This document shows, one piece after another, positions 21,600 through 33,540 of a stretch of DNA of 64,000 bases (positions are counted from its first letter, which is position 1; the number at the start of each line of letters is the position of its first letter). Source of the DNA: Russula earlei (lineage: Eukaryota; Basidiomycota; Agaricomycetes; Russulales; Russulaceae); NCBI GenBank assembly GCA_025769875.1, contig JAGFNK010000161.1, positions 1 through 64,000 of the forward strand. The letters are read 5' to 3'. The notes under the pieces were generated by a model. That model saw only the letters and a program-made list of their open reading frames with translations. It ran no database searches and had not been told where the DNA came from. The position numbers and the translations under genes were made by a program.

Positions 21600-23420
21600 A
21601 ACATGGAATGCCATTCATAGAAAACATGTGAAGTGCCTTCATGGTGTGATGCACTATGCCGCAGGACCCAAAAGGGCCCAGAATAACAATTTTTGGATCC
21701 TCCCCCTTCACAGGGGAAAGTTGCCCTGAAAGTTCTCTTACCTTGATCTCATGCACATCTCATTTGTTTCTGATTGCCTGTGCCAAAAGTTAAAAAGCCA
21801 AAAGAAATTTATTTAAATGTCTCAGATACAGCTTCAAGTCAAAAATGTCTAGAGGACATTGTGGAGCCCACTGAGTGCAAGCTCAACACTGTGGCTAAAG
21901 GCCACAAAGGCAATATTGGTTGATCTCACCCCCAAAGTTTTCACACTGACCCATAAAATTTACACTGAGTATTTACAAATGTAGTGCTCACAAGGATTAG
22001 GGTTTTTCTGGCCCGACTTGGCCTGAAAGCCCCAGCTTTGGCTCGGCCCGAGGCGGCTTTGGCTTTCTAAGACCCCAGGCTGGGCCAAAGCCGTCAACCC
22101 CAGCTTGGCTCCGGCTTGGCCTGGCCTAGGCCACGGCTTTTGTACATAAGATTTTCTGTATGTGAGCCCGCTGGCTGGCCACATGACTTGTACCAGGCCC
22201 CTTGCGCGCCACACGTTCACTTTCCCTTCGTCTTTCATCCCACTCACATCCCTCCTTCCAACTATCGTCATTCCTTTCACCTCACTCTCCTTTCCTCACG
22301 TTTCCACTCTTGACATCATCCCCACCGCATTGCCCACTCCATGTCAGCAGACTACGACAACGGCTCAATTCGATCGCCGTCGACGTCACTCGCCTTGGTG
22401 CTCAACGCCTTCATCCCTTCGGTCTTCGAGTCGGAGCACAGCTCCTCCCCACACTTCGACCTATGGCACAACACCATCACCGTCTGGCTGCGCCTCACAC
22501 CCTCCCAAGACTGTCCCTCAAGCATCGTCCTTGCATCCGCCACATGTCTATGCACGGACCCGTATGACGCGTTCGTCATCGTCACCATCGCCTTACCCGA
22601 GGGCTCGCTGCCCACAGCACCTCGCCCATCGTCATTGCTGCCCTATTCAAGGGCTCACTGCCCATAACGTCTCGCCCCCAACATCATCGCCACATCACCT
22701 TGCACTCGCAGATTCACAGTAGGAGGACTTTAGAATAGCACTTTTGTATTTAAATATCAAATATATTACAGAGTCATTATGTTCTGGAGAGCATGATGAG
22801 GCATGGTAAGAGCATGGATTATACATGTGGAATGAGTGAAGTCCAGTGTACAACATGGTACGCTGCAGGACGAAGCGATCTAAGACTGAGGAAAGGGATT
22901 ACAAGCAACCAACACGACTGAGCATTGCATATTGACATATAGGCCACCATTGTACATGTACTTGACTCAAGCAAAAAGGAAGGTTGAGAGGGAAGCACAG
23001 ATACAACGATGAAAAATGACAGGGAACAATGGTGTGTCCATGTCCATGCAAAGTTGATAAATTAAAGTTTGATGATTACCCCAAATGATCAAAGCTGGGG
23101 CTTGACGGCCTGGCTTTGGCTTTTCAAATTACAGGCCGGGCCAAAGCCATCATGAAGCCGTCACTTTGACCTGGCCCAGCCCAGCCTATTTCAGCCTGGC
23201 TTGGCCCAGCTCACAGCCTGAGGCCAGGCCAGGCACATCCCTAACAAGGATGTACTTAAAATGAGCCAAAGTAGAGTTAAGAGATTCTGTGTTCTCAAAT
23301 CCCCCTCATTGTTAAGGCTCCAAAGTGCCTTAAATAAGATCAATGGTCATGTCTATGAATGCATCCTACCAATGCAGATATGCTTGAGTCAAGCAAGCAA
23401 TACTTGTGGAGGGGAAGGAG
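21600..23420 (+). repeat. Diverged LTR-G copy split by a non-autonomous hAT
   Basis: 21600-21997 and 23252-23420 together resemble the Copia-2 LTR on its sense strand. Shared landmarks include CTAAAGGCCACAAAGGCAA at 21895, the AGTATTTACAAAT block, then ATGTACTTAAAATGAGCCA after the insert. Ends are not sharp. 21472-21600 contains nothing I recognise. Confidence 0.6.
21998..23243. mobile_element. Non-autonomous hAT element, TSD ACAAGGAT
   Basis: 1246 bp, starting TAGGGTTTTTCTGGCC and ending GGCCAGGCACATCCCTA. Flanked by a perfect 8-bp duplication, ACAAGGAT (21990-21997 and 23244-23251), the hAT signature. Subterminal DNA is packed with GGCCTGGC / GCCAAAGCC words in both orientations. The middle is GC-rich with long open frames (22162-22722) but no transposase motif. 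Confidence 0.88.
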
Positions 23421-24144
23421 TGTTAGGTCCTTCTGAAGTATGGCAACAAGATGAGAGGGGCTCTGCAGACAGTAGGAGTCAACTGTTTGGGATTGGCAAA
23501 CTAAGTTGAGCTTAGGGCTCAACTGCTACAGACTGGGGGCTTTATATAGCCCTACAGATATAAGGTTCGTGCTACTGTAGTACTGGTTGGTGCTATAGAA
23601 GCAAGAGGCAGCTCATAGAAGCAAGGTTGCTTCTATGTAAACGATCTTGGTGCTGGAAGCATTAAGTGCTTCCCTAGTAGCAATCTTGGTGTCATAAGTA
23701 CTTTCCAAATCAAGGAAGCAACGTACATGGCAGTACAGGAACATCTGGAACAGAAGCAATGCTACTCATTGCTTCTTCAATACATCTTTAGAAAGATATG
23801 ATCAATGCGTTCCGAATGCAATATTAATGAACATAAACGATCAAGATCTGATGCATGCATGATGCAAACGGTGCAGTCCATAGTTCAGGTGTTCCGGCAT
23901 CTTCCAGACCCCAAACCACTCGGTAACACTCATGTGCCACTAGTCCCATTCCCCACTCTCACATACCAATTGTCATGCCCTTGGACTTTCAATCTAGCCT
24001 CATAACTTTCACCAACAACATCTGAGGTTACATCATACATTCTATATTGTTGTATATAAGATAATGTTTGTACACATGTAGATACTATACAATTGTAACC
24101 ATCATCTTCCATCTCATCTGCTGCAACTCATCTAAACACTAACA
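23421..24144 (-). repeat. Putative LTR H
   Basis: About 724 bp with 6-bp inverted ends (TGTTAG, CTAACA). On the minus strand a TATATAAAG box (rc near 23543) precedes a perfect 8-bp-stem hairpin (23504-23524; arms AGTTGAGC and GCTCAACT), as in the other LTRs here. The flanking 5-mers do not match (AGGAG, GAAAA), so borders or history are uncertain. Confidence 0.55.
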
Positions 24145-24375
24145 GAAAACAGTATGGAGACCAGTGGGAACTGACTGAGGGATCAACATGGGCAGGATTG
24201 AGCCACAGCAGTGTCTCATTAGTGGTGGATTTTGCTCCACCAGAGGCTAGGATGTGTGAAGTACCTTCACGGCATGATATGCTACACCTCCCAGATCTGA
24301 AAGGACTTGAACACAATTTTTGGAAAACCCCCCCTTCATGGGGGGACATTACTCAGTTGACAAGTTGTCTCAATC

Positions 24376-24622
24376 TGTTGAAGCTAAAGGAAGCTTTGCT
24401 CAGTCTTGTGTGTGAAAGACTATATTAGTTAGTGATCTAACCTAAAGGAAGCTTTGCTATGTACAGTATTAGTTCTAGAAAAGAAGTAAGAGAGTGTGGT
24501 ACTGACCTCAGTCTTGTGTGTGAAAGACTGAGGGAAAAAACAAACGACAACTAATTCAAATATTTACACGTACGGTCCGACTTTGTCCGTACACACGCCA
24601 CTGGGTGGCTGCACGTCCAACA
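24376..24622 (-). repeat. Copia-3 3' LTR (247 bp)
   Basis: Minus sense TGTTGGACGTG to CTTCAACA. Contains the perfect 10-bp-stem hairpin at 24506-24533 (arms CCTCAGTCTT and AAGACTGAGG). Confidence 0.96.
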
Positions 24623-24629
24623 CGCCCCC

Positions 24630-27600
24630 TCAGCCCTGGTGGTGTGTGTTCACTCCCATTTCCTTCGTGAAACGCTCGTGTTTCTCCCTGCTGAGTCCCT
24701 TTGTCAAGACATCAGCAACTTGATCCTCGGTTGGGGTGTATGCAAGATCGATCTCTTGCGCGTCGACCTTTTGGCGCAGGAAGTGGTGTCGCACCTCAAT
24801 GTGCTTGGTGCAATCATGAAACTCTGGGTTCTTGGCAATGGCCATGGCGGATTGGTTATCAACATGGAGAGTGGTAGGGAGATGGAGGTTTTGTCCCAGT
24901 TCGGTGAGTAGCCGTCTCAGCCATATGGCTTCCTTCGCTGCATGTGTGGCCGCAATATACTCTGCCTCCGTGCTTGAGAGAGCCACTGACGTTTGTTTCT
25001 TAGAACTCCAGCTTATGGCCCCTTCTGCCAACATGAAGACAAATCCCGAGGTTGACTTCCTATCGTTCACATTGCTGGCCCAGTCCGCGTTGACATATCC
25101 AGTCAAGGTCGACTGAGTGTTGTGTCCGCGTTGGAAAATGAGGCAGTGATTGCTCGTTCCCCGGATATACCGGATCGCGCATTCAAGTGCGCAATGGTGC
25201 TCATTTCCTGGGCAAGAGGCGTGCCGTCCAAGTGCGGCGACAGTGTACGCGAGGTCAGGTCGTGTTCCCAGCATGAGGTACATTATTGCACCGACCACGC
25301 GTTGATAGGACTTGACGTCCACCTCGGGTGAGTGCACCTTTAATAGATGTTCGTTTGCGAGTGTTGGGGTGCTGATGGGTTTGATGTTTGCTTTCCCAAA
25401 GCGCTCCAGCATTTCCTCAACATATTTCTCTTGGGAGAGTGCGATCCAGCCTTCCTGGCGATCGCGCGTGACATGGATGCCTAGGATCCAGGTAATGTTA
25501 CCTAGGTCCGTCATCTCATAGTGTTTTTTTAGTTCCTTTTTGTCTGACTCAATTACAGTTAGGCTTTCAGATGCCATAGTAATGTCGTCGACATAGAGAG
25601 CTATAAATGATAAGTTCCCCGGGGTTTCTCGGATGAAGACCACATGATCCACGTCCGTGTGGGTGTACCCCATATGGGCGAGCGTCGCTCTGATATTCTC
25701 ATACCAGATGCATCCTCCTTGCTTGGTGCCGTATACAGCCTTTAGCAAACGGAGTGCCATGCCGTTGGGTACATGGAATCCAGGGGGTGGTTCCATGTAT
25801 ATTTCGTCTTTCAGTTCACCATTTAGATAGGCTGATTTGACATCCATCTGGTGAACCTCCAGATCGTTTTCTGCAGCAATGGCAAGGATCGCGCGCAAGG
25901 ACGCCATTTTGGCTACAGGCGCAAACGTCTCGTTGAAGTCAATGCCTTCGATTTGAGTGAAGCCCTGTGCGATGAGGCGAGCTTTATATTTTAGTATGTT
26001 TCCGTCTGGGCCTCGTTTAATTTTGAAAACCCATTTACTGCCCACTACTTTTCGATTTTTTGGGTGCGGGACGATTTTGAAGACACCCATATTTTCGAAG
26101 GTGCGTCTTTCATCTTTGCACGCGAGTTCCCATTCCGCCGCGTCAGCGCAGGACATGGCTTCAGCGTATGATTTCGGGTCTGTGGCCATGTCAGTATGGG
26201 CCAAGTTTCCTTGTTCATTTTGTCGCTTTTGCTGTCCATAAGTTGTGGTACTGAATTTAGGGTCATCGTCGCGTGTGGGCGCGCGCGTGATACAGGTGGA
26301 TCACCTGATGGCGGGTTGTGGGGGCTCGTGCTCCTCAGCACCCTGCAGTTCAGTGTCGGAGACCAGTTCCGCGTCTCGCGCCCCCTCCAGATCACTATCA
26401 TCTCCCTCAATATCATCAACGCTTTCGTCTGTGTCGTCGTGTTCGAGAGTGACACGCTCAATGCGTGGTGTGGGGCCCCCTTCATCGAATACGACATCGT
26501 GGGACAGTGACCTAGCCTCAAGTTTGGTGCGTTTGTCCTTAGGGATGTGGACGAAGGCTTGTGCGCCGAAAACGCGGAGTTGGGAGACATTCGGTTTGTT
26601 CCCGCTCCATGCCTCTTCCAGGGTCATGTTGTCGAGTGCGCGAGTTGGCGTGACATTGTGAATGAGAGCCACATATTCGAGTGCGTTGATCCAGAACGAC
26701 TCTGGAAGGTCGGCATCGATAAGCATTGCCCGGACCTTATCAAGTAGGGTCCGGTTCATGCGTTCTGCAACGCCGTTGTGTTCCGGTGTGTCTGGGGTGG
26801 TGAGTTCTAGCTGAATGCCTTTCTGGGTTAGGTATGATTGAGATTCCCCTCCAGTATATTCGCCCCCTCCATCCGAGCGAAGGATCTTTAGGAGTCGCCT
26901 GGTTTCGACTTCTGCATGCACGGTGAATGCCTGGAGGTGTGCTAGAGCATCGGACTTGTACTTCAGTCCTCCAACGAACACTTTCCTAGACATATCATCT
27001 GTCCAAGTGATGAAGTATTCAAAACCTTGGTGAGTTTGAGTGGGCATCTTTCCGCAGATGTCTGAGAAGACGCGGCCAAGCACAACGTCGGCGCGTGTGC
27101 TGGTCGTCTTCAAGATTACGTCCCGGGTTTGCTTCCCTTTGAGGCAAGGGATACATTTCCCAGTGGTGAGTCCTTTGCCCACAATCTCCATTCCTTTCAC
27201 CATGCCCTTTTTTAGCATTCGGTTTATCGTGTTAGGGTCTAAGTGATCGAGACGATGGTGCCAAAGGTCCAGTGAGGCCTTGGAGGAGGTAGTGCAAGTG
27301 GTGAGGGCAAACTCGTGTGGTTGTTCGCCTTCCACGGGGAAACGGTCCAGCATGGCTATGCGCACGGACTCGGATTTGGGGGATTTAATGGACATGACAT
27401 ACAATGTGCCATGTAAGGACCCCTCGCAGACTAGTTGGTTTTGGTCATAAATACCACATGTTTGCCCTTCAAAATGGACTTGCGCTCCATGCCGTGCTAG
27501 GTGTGAAACTGAGAGCAGGTTTCCGTTTAAGTCCGGTACGTGCAGGATGTCTCGGAACAATGCCATGGTCCACGTGCCGTTGGCACGCATTTGGACTTTG

Positions 27601-28769
27601 ACCTGGCCAACTCCAATTGCGGGGATGGAGCTGTTGTCCCCAAGAATGACTTGTATGGGGCATGAAAGCACAGTGTATTGACTGAACCATTCACAGTGTG
27701 AGGTCATGATGCACAATGCCCCAGAGTCTATGATCCAGTCATTTGAGAAATTAGCTTCCCGGAGGTCCTGGGTCTTAAGCGCGAGGACGGTGGTTGGTTC
27801 ATAGTCACCCCCTGATGCATGGTATAAACAGATAGCGTTGCCATGAACAGGAGCGTTGGCAATTGCAGCACTAGTGATTTGTGTTGGTTGGGACCTCGGT
27901 GTCCCAGGCGCACTATCGTTAACGGTCGCGATTTTTGCCTTTTCATTTGGCTTCCCATGGAGTTTCCAACATTCCGTTATTTCATGTCCTTTTAGTTTGC
28001 AATGTGTGCACTTTTTCTTGTCCTTGTCTTTTTTCTTTTCCTTTCCCTTTCCTTTATTTGACGCTTTGGCAAAGTACAGTGCAGTAGTATCGCCCAACTC
28101 GCAGATCGTGTCCCGCTCGTCGATAAGGATTTGACTCGATATGTATGTAGTGTTTAACTTGTCGAGAGGGGTAGAACAAAGGATCTTCTTAGAGGTGTGC
28201 ATTGTCTTCGGGAGTGCTAAGATCATCATGAAAGCCAGGACTTTCAGATTTATTGGGAATCCGATTGTTGCAAGTGTTTGCGCGGTTAGTACTTTGTGCG
28301 CGAGTTGGGGAGCCATTGGTTCTGTGTCCGTTAATGGTTTTAGGAACAGGTCACCCAATAGTTGGGCGGCCTGATACTTGCCCGTTCTTTGGAAGCGTTC
28401 AGCAAGAATGTCCCAGCATTCTTTAGAGTTCACCATTCCAAGTATTATGGTGAGGGCGTGCCCTCGGACTGTCATGAAGATTTGGGCGCGGGCGTCGCGA
28501 TCCCTGGACGTCCAATCTGCGGTGGCGACGGGGTCTACATTTTCGTCTGGTTTGTTTTCAGTTCCTTTTACTATATCCAACAGTCCCGTAGCTAGGAAGA
28601 TAGCTTCCATAACTCCTTTCCATTGAGCATACTTGACTTTGCCATCTTCAAGGGTAGGCACATCGGGTCGTTGAATTCTGCCCCTTCCATTTCTTCCCGC
28701 GGCTCCCGCTGTGGGGGCACTTGTGCCTTTTATGGTTGAAGGCTGTGCGACTGACGGTGAGGTACTCAT
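24630..28769 (-). pseudogene. Copia-3 gag-pol polyprotein, one in-frame stop
   Basis: From ATG at 28769 (MSTSPSVAQPS) the frame stays open to a TGA at 26301-26303 and, in the same frame, from there to 24630. Order: gag with UBN2-like helices; CCHC CTHCKLKGHEITEC near 28000; protease WIIDSGAL (27740, where most relatives have DSGAS); pre-integrase HHRLDHL...CIPC; integrase SDICG, RSDGGGEY, GVAERMNR; RT with intact ALYVDDITM near 25590; RNase H with GYVNADWAS and STEAEYIAA, ending KEMGVNTHHQG. Compared with Copia-1 it lacks about 26 residues between KLEARSL and SHDVVFDEGG (in-frame deletion). Nearly intact, but the stop and deletion make autonomy doubtful. Confidence 0.93.
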
Positions 28770-28842
28770 TCTGCTTTGTTATGGGAAAAGATAGCTTTAT
28801 TTGGGATGTTGATGTAATTAGTAGCTGTCAGGTCTCATAATC

Positions 28843-29089
28843 TGTTGAAGCTAAAGGAAGCTTTGCTTAGTCTTGTGTGTGAAAGACTATATTAGTTAGT
28901 GATCTAACCTAAAGGAAGCTTTGCTATGTACAGTATTAGTTCTAGAAAAGAAGTAAGAGAGTGTGGTACTGACCTCAGTCTTGTGTGTGAAAGACTGAGG
29001 GAAAAAACAAACGACAACTAATTCAAATATTTACACGTATGGTCCGACTTTGTCCCTACACACGCCACCGGGTGGCTGCACATCCAACA
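28843..29089 (-). repeat. Copia-3 5' LTR (247 bp)
   Basis: Partner of 24376-24622, same length, about 98 percent identical by eye. Confidence 0.96.
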
Positions 29090-29432
29090 CAATCATGCAG
29101 TATGCTTGCAAGCCACAGATCACACACAAAGAAAAAAGACTAAAAGTTTAATGAATTGTCTAACTGCCTCACATCCATAATTACAACAAGTGTCTCAAGG
29201 ACACAGTGGAGCTGGTGAGATGCAAGCTCAATGCCTTGGCCAAAGGCTACAAAGGTGAAATTTGTCTCACTTATTTTGATATTGTCTTAGCAACATACGA
29301 TATGCATTTACAAGTAGCATACATACAAAAAATGTATTTAAAGAGGCTCAAAATGAGCCAACAAAATAGTGCGTCATTGTGTATCATTGCCTCAAAACAC
29401 CTCCCATGTGCCACCTCTCATCAGCAAACCAC

Positions 29433-29990
29433 AAAAAAAATTCCTGGGTTTTTGTTGGTTTCCACTGGTTTCCCAGTTTCCGGAAACCAAAAACCCAGAA
29501 ACTGGGAAACCTGGTAGACATCATGAAGCACACTGGAAAACAATTCAAGTTTTCTATGGTCACATCGACCGTCTGAGTGAGCAACACTGGCACCTTGCAC
29601 TGGAATGTGCAGACAATGATGGTGACAATGAATCCCTTCATCATGCTGATGCCTCAATGATATCTGCATTCCATGCTGATCTGTATATACCTGAGAGTCC
29701 CCTCAAGGCTTAGATCTGTACCAGCTCAAAATTACAAGTAGAAATGACATATACCCTATTTCTGACCATTTTCAGTGATGTTTTTCCTACTATACTATAG
29801 TTCTACCAGTTTCCATACTTTCGACAGGTTTCTGCTAGTTTCTTAGGTTTCCCTGAAAGATACTCTCAGGTTGTTTCCGGGAAACCAGACATGGGTTTCC
29901 CAGTCTCCCGGTTTCCCAGTTTCCGCTGGTTTTTTTCAGTTTCCTGAGGTGAGAAACCAACGGAAACTAAAATCCATCTTTACTGATGCT
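29433..29990. repeat. GTTTCC-rich insert, possible non-autonomous hAT
   Basis: Both ends (29440-29515 and 29800-29965) are packed with GTTTCC / GGAAAC words in both orientations, and the middle is plain sequence. This resembles the subterminal repeats of the two hAT elements here, but I could not find a clean TIR or an 8-bp duplication. It interrupts an LTR-G copy. Confidence 0.45.
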
Positions 29991-30741
29991 GATCTGACCT
30001 CCCACATGCTGATTGCCACACAGCCCACACCCTCAGGCTCTCTTCTTAAATTTCACCAATCAAGAACTTGGATATCTCATATGAAGGAATGACTCGATGA
30101 CACAAGTTATTATCTGAGCGAACAGAAGGAAATCTGTCCAAGTTATCCCCTGGCAGCAGTCACAGCAACAGTTTAACATGCAGCGTTGGGATTCGGGCTA
30201 CCATGACAGCACTACCCCTGCCACTGGCAAGACTTGTACTTCGCTATCAATGTAATAACATACAATTCTCGAGTTCAACTGTACTCTGGCGCTGTCGATT
30301 GCAACACTCACTTTCCTTATTTGCACTCACTGGACCATGCAGTCACTTGGCCATGCGAAACGACGCGTAGTGTCTGCTGCGAATATCCTCTTCAACGTGG
30401 CATCTCTCTATCCTGTTGGGCATATATATCGACAAGAGAAATATTCTGGCGACTTCACGGACTAAGGGCAATGCGCATTCCACGAAAAGCAAACGAATCA
30501 AGTTTTCTCAATATGAATGAAACGACATCTTCAAGTTTGATGCGAACATTAAAACGAACAGAAAAGTAAAGAAAGCCCTTGAACGGATATTTTCCTCCCC
30601 CCCCAAAGACTATATCTCACGTCCATGGTCCAGACTGTCCTACGTTCCACGAGCGCAGGGGGTGATGTTTCTTTGAGGGGGCTTTATGCATCTAGAAGAG
30701 ATCAATGACGTTGATAGCAAATTAGAGAAGAAACCATGCCT
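29991..30741. other. No gene recognised
   Basis: Transition from repeats to the gene island. Short frames only; the 111-codon frame at 30234-30569 has no motif I know. Low confidence in anything coding. Confidence 0.4.
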
Positions 30742-30935
30742 TCAAAGAGCAACGTCAAGAAGATCAGTACCGAGGAGATCAATTTCGATAGGACCCGCTA
30801 CATTGATCTGGTTAGCGTTGCGCCAAATGGCCGTGGGATCAAGCAGTACGTACGATCCTGACGAGGTTGAACGGGGGGAGCGGCGAGAGCGAGAACGGCA
30901 AAAGAGAGTGCCAAAATAGATTTGATGAACATCAT
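30742..30935 (-). CDS. Small putative secreted protein (45 aa, one intron)
   Basis: Start ATG at 30935-30933. Residues 1-19 (MMFIKSILALSFAVLALAA) are a classic signal peptide, followed by PPVQPRQD. A 56-nt intron (30798-30853, GTACGT to TGTAG) joins this in frame to PGPIEIDLLGTDLLDVAL and a TGA at 30742. Upstream on the same strand are a TATA box and a CT-rich leader, as in expressed basidiomycete genes. Without splicing the frame ends at 30798 (46 aa). No family is recognised; the length fits a secreted peptide or a peptide precursor. The opposite strand also has an open frame here, so strand choice rests on signal peptide, TATA and intron together. Confidence 0.55.
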
Positions 30936-31010
30936 TGTACTCGCAGAAGGTAGAGATGTGCAGAAGAGCGCAGGAAGACGAGGCTGACGATAGAAGGGGA
31001 CGAGGAGGCT

Positions 31011-31020
31011 CCGTTTTATA
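31011..31020 (-). promoter_or_regulatory. TATA box of the small secreted-protein gene
   Basis: TATAAAACGG on the minus strand, about 75 bp upstream of the ATG, followed by a CT-rich stretch ending CTTCTGCGAGTACA before the start codon. Confidence 0.5.
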
Positions 31021-32329
31021 CGCCAGACCGTGCCAGCGAGATCCATCAAAGGGAACATTTCGAAAGGCGATATGCGCTGTGCCACGCACGTCCTTCAGAC
31101 GGGATTCCGTCCCGTTTCTTGGTCGCGTTGGATGTCCGTAACGCTAGTTGACATCCATCGCACCCTTCCATTCCATGGATGATCGATCCATGTGGAGGAA
31201 TTACGGCAAAAGAGATTTAAATGTCGGCTAGAACAGGTGAATGCTCCCTCGGATAATCTCTGGGATGGAGTACCGCAGACATGTGCATGTGCTCCAAGCA
31301 CGGCTTTGCGGCCAACTTGAAGACATTGACGCACGCGTAGTACCCCATATCCGCGCCGAAATAAAAGTGGTAAATGGATACCAACGACGCCCTCGTAGAC
31401 AAACTGAATGCAAAGGGGACACGGTACAGCTTGGATCGGATTTTCACCTGTTGCGGTTCACTTCAAGTTGTGGCGTCATTCCGGACCGCGCGGCTAGTCG
31501 AGGCGACGCTTGCAAACGGGCCGTAACATTTAGATTAGACTAAAACTCTAAATATCGATATATGCGGGCCCTCAAGACCTATGGTCCGGTTTAGTTCGTT
31601 GCAGAGGGCCGTACAATTTGAGGTGTGGGTCTTTGGTACTGAGCGTTTCAAGTCTCAACTTCAGAATTCAATACTTCGACGCATCAACACTGGCGACAAA
31701 AGAGAAAAACGAGAGTGACGGCTCGATCGGTGGTCATGAATTTCAAACTCGGCAAGTTCAATTCAAGTTGTTTGTTTCTTCGCTCGCTTACAACACCAAC
31801 CCTCATCTTGCAATGCTCCGACCGAGAAACACGGCGCCCCACCCGTCTATGAACTATGGAAGCACTCACCACGCGATAGCGTGAAACAATGCTAAATATG
31901 TCCTGAAATAGGACGACTGCCGCAAACCAGGTTCTGCCTGTTCGGGCACGCGCAGAGGCATCAAGTAGAGGAAATACGAATGGCGGAAGTATGTAAGCAT
32001 CAGTTGTCCCGCGTGTGGGGCGCGAACACTGAGCCAGAGACTCGAATGACCCGTCATTGCCTTGCTCAACTCTACAACGTTCATCACATTTTCTGGCCGT
32101 GGCAAGTCAATGCTGTTGACATCTCATGCGTGAGCTAAAAGAAATTGAATTGAATATCAATATCTGAGGGGAAAGTGGGACTTTGAAGGGTAACAACATG
32201 ACAGGGAAGGGAAGACTTATCCATACTCCTACGCTTGATACTTTGTAAAGACCCGATCCAAACATACGTACAGACAACATCGTTCGGCCATTTCTCCAAT
32301 GACCCAAGAGTGATTCTGCGCTCCCCTGC
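31021..32329. other. Intergenic, no gene recognised
   Basis: Short frames on both strands without motifs. A minus-strand frame at 31447-31217 (YYACVNVFKLAAKPCLEHM) is the most protein-like, but I cannot place it. Nothing repeat-like is obvious. Confidence 0.4.
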
Positions 32330-33540
32330 TCTCCTCCAGCTGGCACAAATGACGTCTCTCCCTCGTTGTGCTGCAAGTGGACAGCTGCACCATACTCAAG
32401 CAGAAGTCCTAGGACGTCCATATCCTCCCTGTACGCCAGATGTATCAGCTGTCGGCACTACATGTCCTTTGCGTGTTGCGACGATGTAGCGGAGTGGACC
32501 GGTCATCATCCTGGGCATTCACATCCGCGCCATGGCCCATTAAGATCCGTGATGTCGAGATCGTAACCTCAGAATTGGGATCCATCGTCCGAGGTAAGGT
32601 GTAGGGCCTTTTCCCCTTGTGACGAAAGCGAACGTTTGCCCCATGCTCGAGTAAGACCTTTGTTTCCGTAGCGCGATGCGGGCTGTAGCAGACTCCACTG
32701 GTCGTTATCTTGTGCATCCGCTGCTGCATCGTTTCCCAGTAACAACTGTATGACCTCACAAAATTTGTCCAGCCTTGGGCCGTGCACGTTCCCTAACGCT
32801 AGGTGGAGTGGTGTCTGACCGTCGCCGTTTTGGACCTGAACATTCACACTGTGATTGACCAGTAGCTAAGCTGTACTGCGTTGGGGTCTCCATGCATGGT
32901 ACAGCCCAGTTGACCGGTCGTTGCTCCGTGCACGCGTCCGTTCCACGCCCCGGTAACGACACCATAAGCGTGAAATCGGGTTCTGGGTTGGCAAATGTTC
33001 CATGAACTGGTGCCTGGCTCTCGATGTTCTGCGTGTGTACACTTGCGCAGTGGTCGAGTAGCAGCTGTTTAGGCTTCAGGTGACCTTCGAGTAAGGGGGG
33101 GTCCAGTGGTCCTCGCCCCATACATTCACGTCTACTCCACTTATGAGAAATAATCCGGTGGTCTTCCATCTCGATGCCAAGTGCAGTGAGGTCTGGCCCT
33201 ACTCGTTCCGCACATGAAAATTAGACCCGTAACGGAGTGGCACCAGTGCAGCGTTGGACAGCCCTCGGGATAATGCGAGATGCAGCGAAGTGGAGCCGTC
33301 TTTTTTCTGCGCGCTCACATCCGCACCATGTATCAGCAATAAGCGCATGACGTTCCAAAGAGGGAAGGGCGCCTCCGCATCCAATGCCTCGTGCAGCGGT
33401 GTCTGGCCGTTGTTGTTCCGCACATTGGGATTCGCACCATGTTCGAGCAGCATCCGCACGGCACTAGGACACCAATAGATTGTTGTGAGATGTGGTACAG
33501 TTGAGAGGTCGTTATCCTGTGCATCAGTGTCCGCTCCATG
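32330..33540 (-). pseudogene. Ankyrin-repeat pseudogene
   Basis: Ankyrin units appear in shifting minus-strand frames: RMLLEHGANPNVRNNNGQTP, LHEALDAEAPFPLWNVMRLL, IHGADVSAQKKDGSTSLHLAL (33459-33199), NGDGQTPLHLALGNVHG (32847 onward), and MDVLGLLLEYGAAVHLQHNEG (32421). Stops and shifts between them rule out a functional protein. The repeats resemble those of the intact gene at 36666-40629, so this is probably the tail of a broken NACHT-ankyrin paralogue. It points away from the NACHT pseudogene that begins at about 33960. Confidence 0.8.

Larger units (their letters stand above)
24376..29089 (-). mobile_element. Copia-3 LTR retrotransposon, complete, TSD CAATC
   Basis: 4714 bp with two 247-bp LTRs that differ at about five sites, mostly CpG transitions, and a perfect 5-bp duplication, CAATC (24371-24375 and 29090-29094). 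The polypurine tract (rc of CGCCCCCTCAGCCC, 24623-24636) adjoins the 3' LTR. The single gag-pol frame is interrupted only once by a stop. This is the youngest-looking full-length Copia in the window and could act as a template for Copia-1 comparison. Confidence 0.96.
24223..29432 (+). repeat. LTR-G copy split by Copia-3
   Basis: 24223-24375 begins TGGTGGATTTTGCTCCACCA like the Copia-2 LTR; the remainder continues at 29095-29432 after Copia-3 and one CAATC. The right part is diverged and is cut by a GTTTCC-rich insert at about 29433. Confidence 0.65.

Noticed and set aside
22162..22722. 186-codon GC-rich frame in the non-autonomous hAT
   Set aside because: Several frames are open at once, the composition is Ser/Pro/His-rich, and no domain is visible. 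Kept only as possible captured DNA.
30736..30861. Plus-strand open frame MPSKSNVKKISTEEINFDRT, antisense to the small secreted-protein gene
   Set aside because: It looks protein-like, but has no promoter signals on that strand, ends quickly, and conflicts with a minus-strand gene that has a TATA box, signal peptide and intron. It remains the main alternative.
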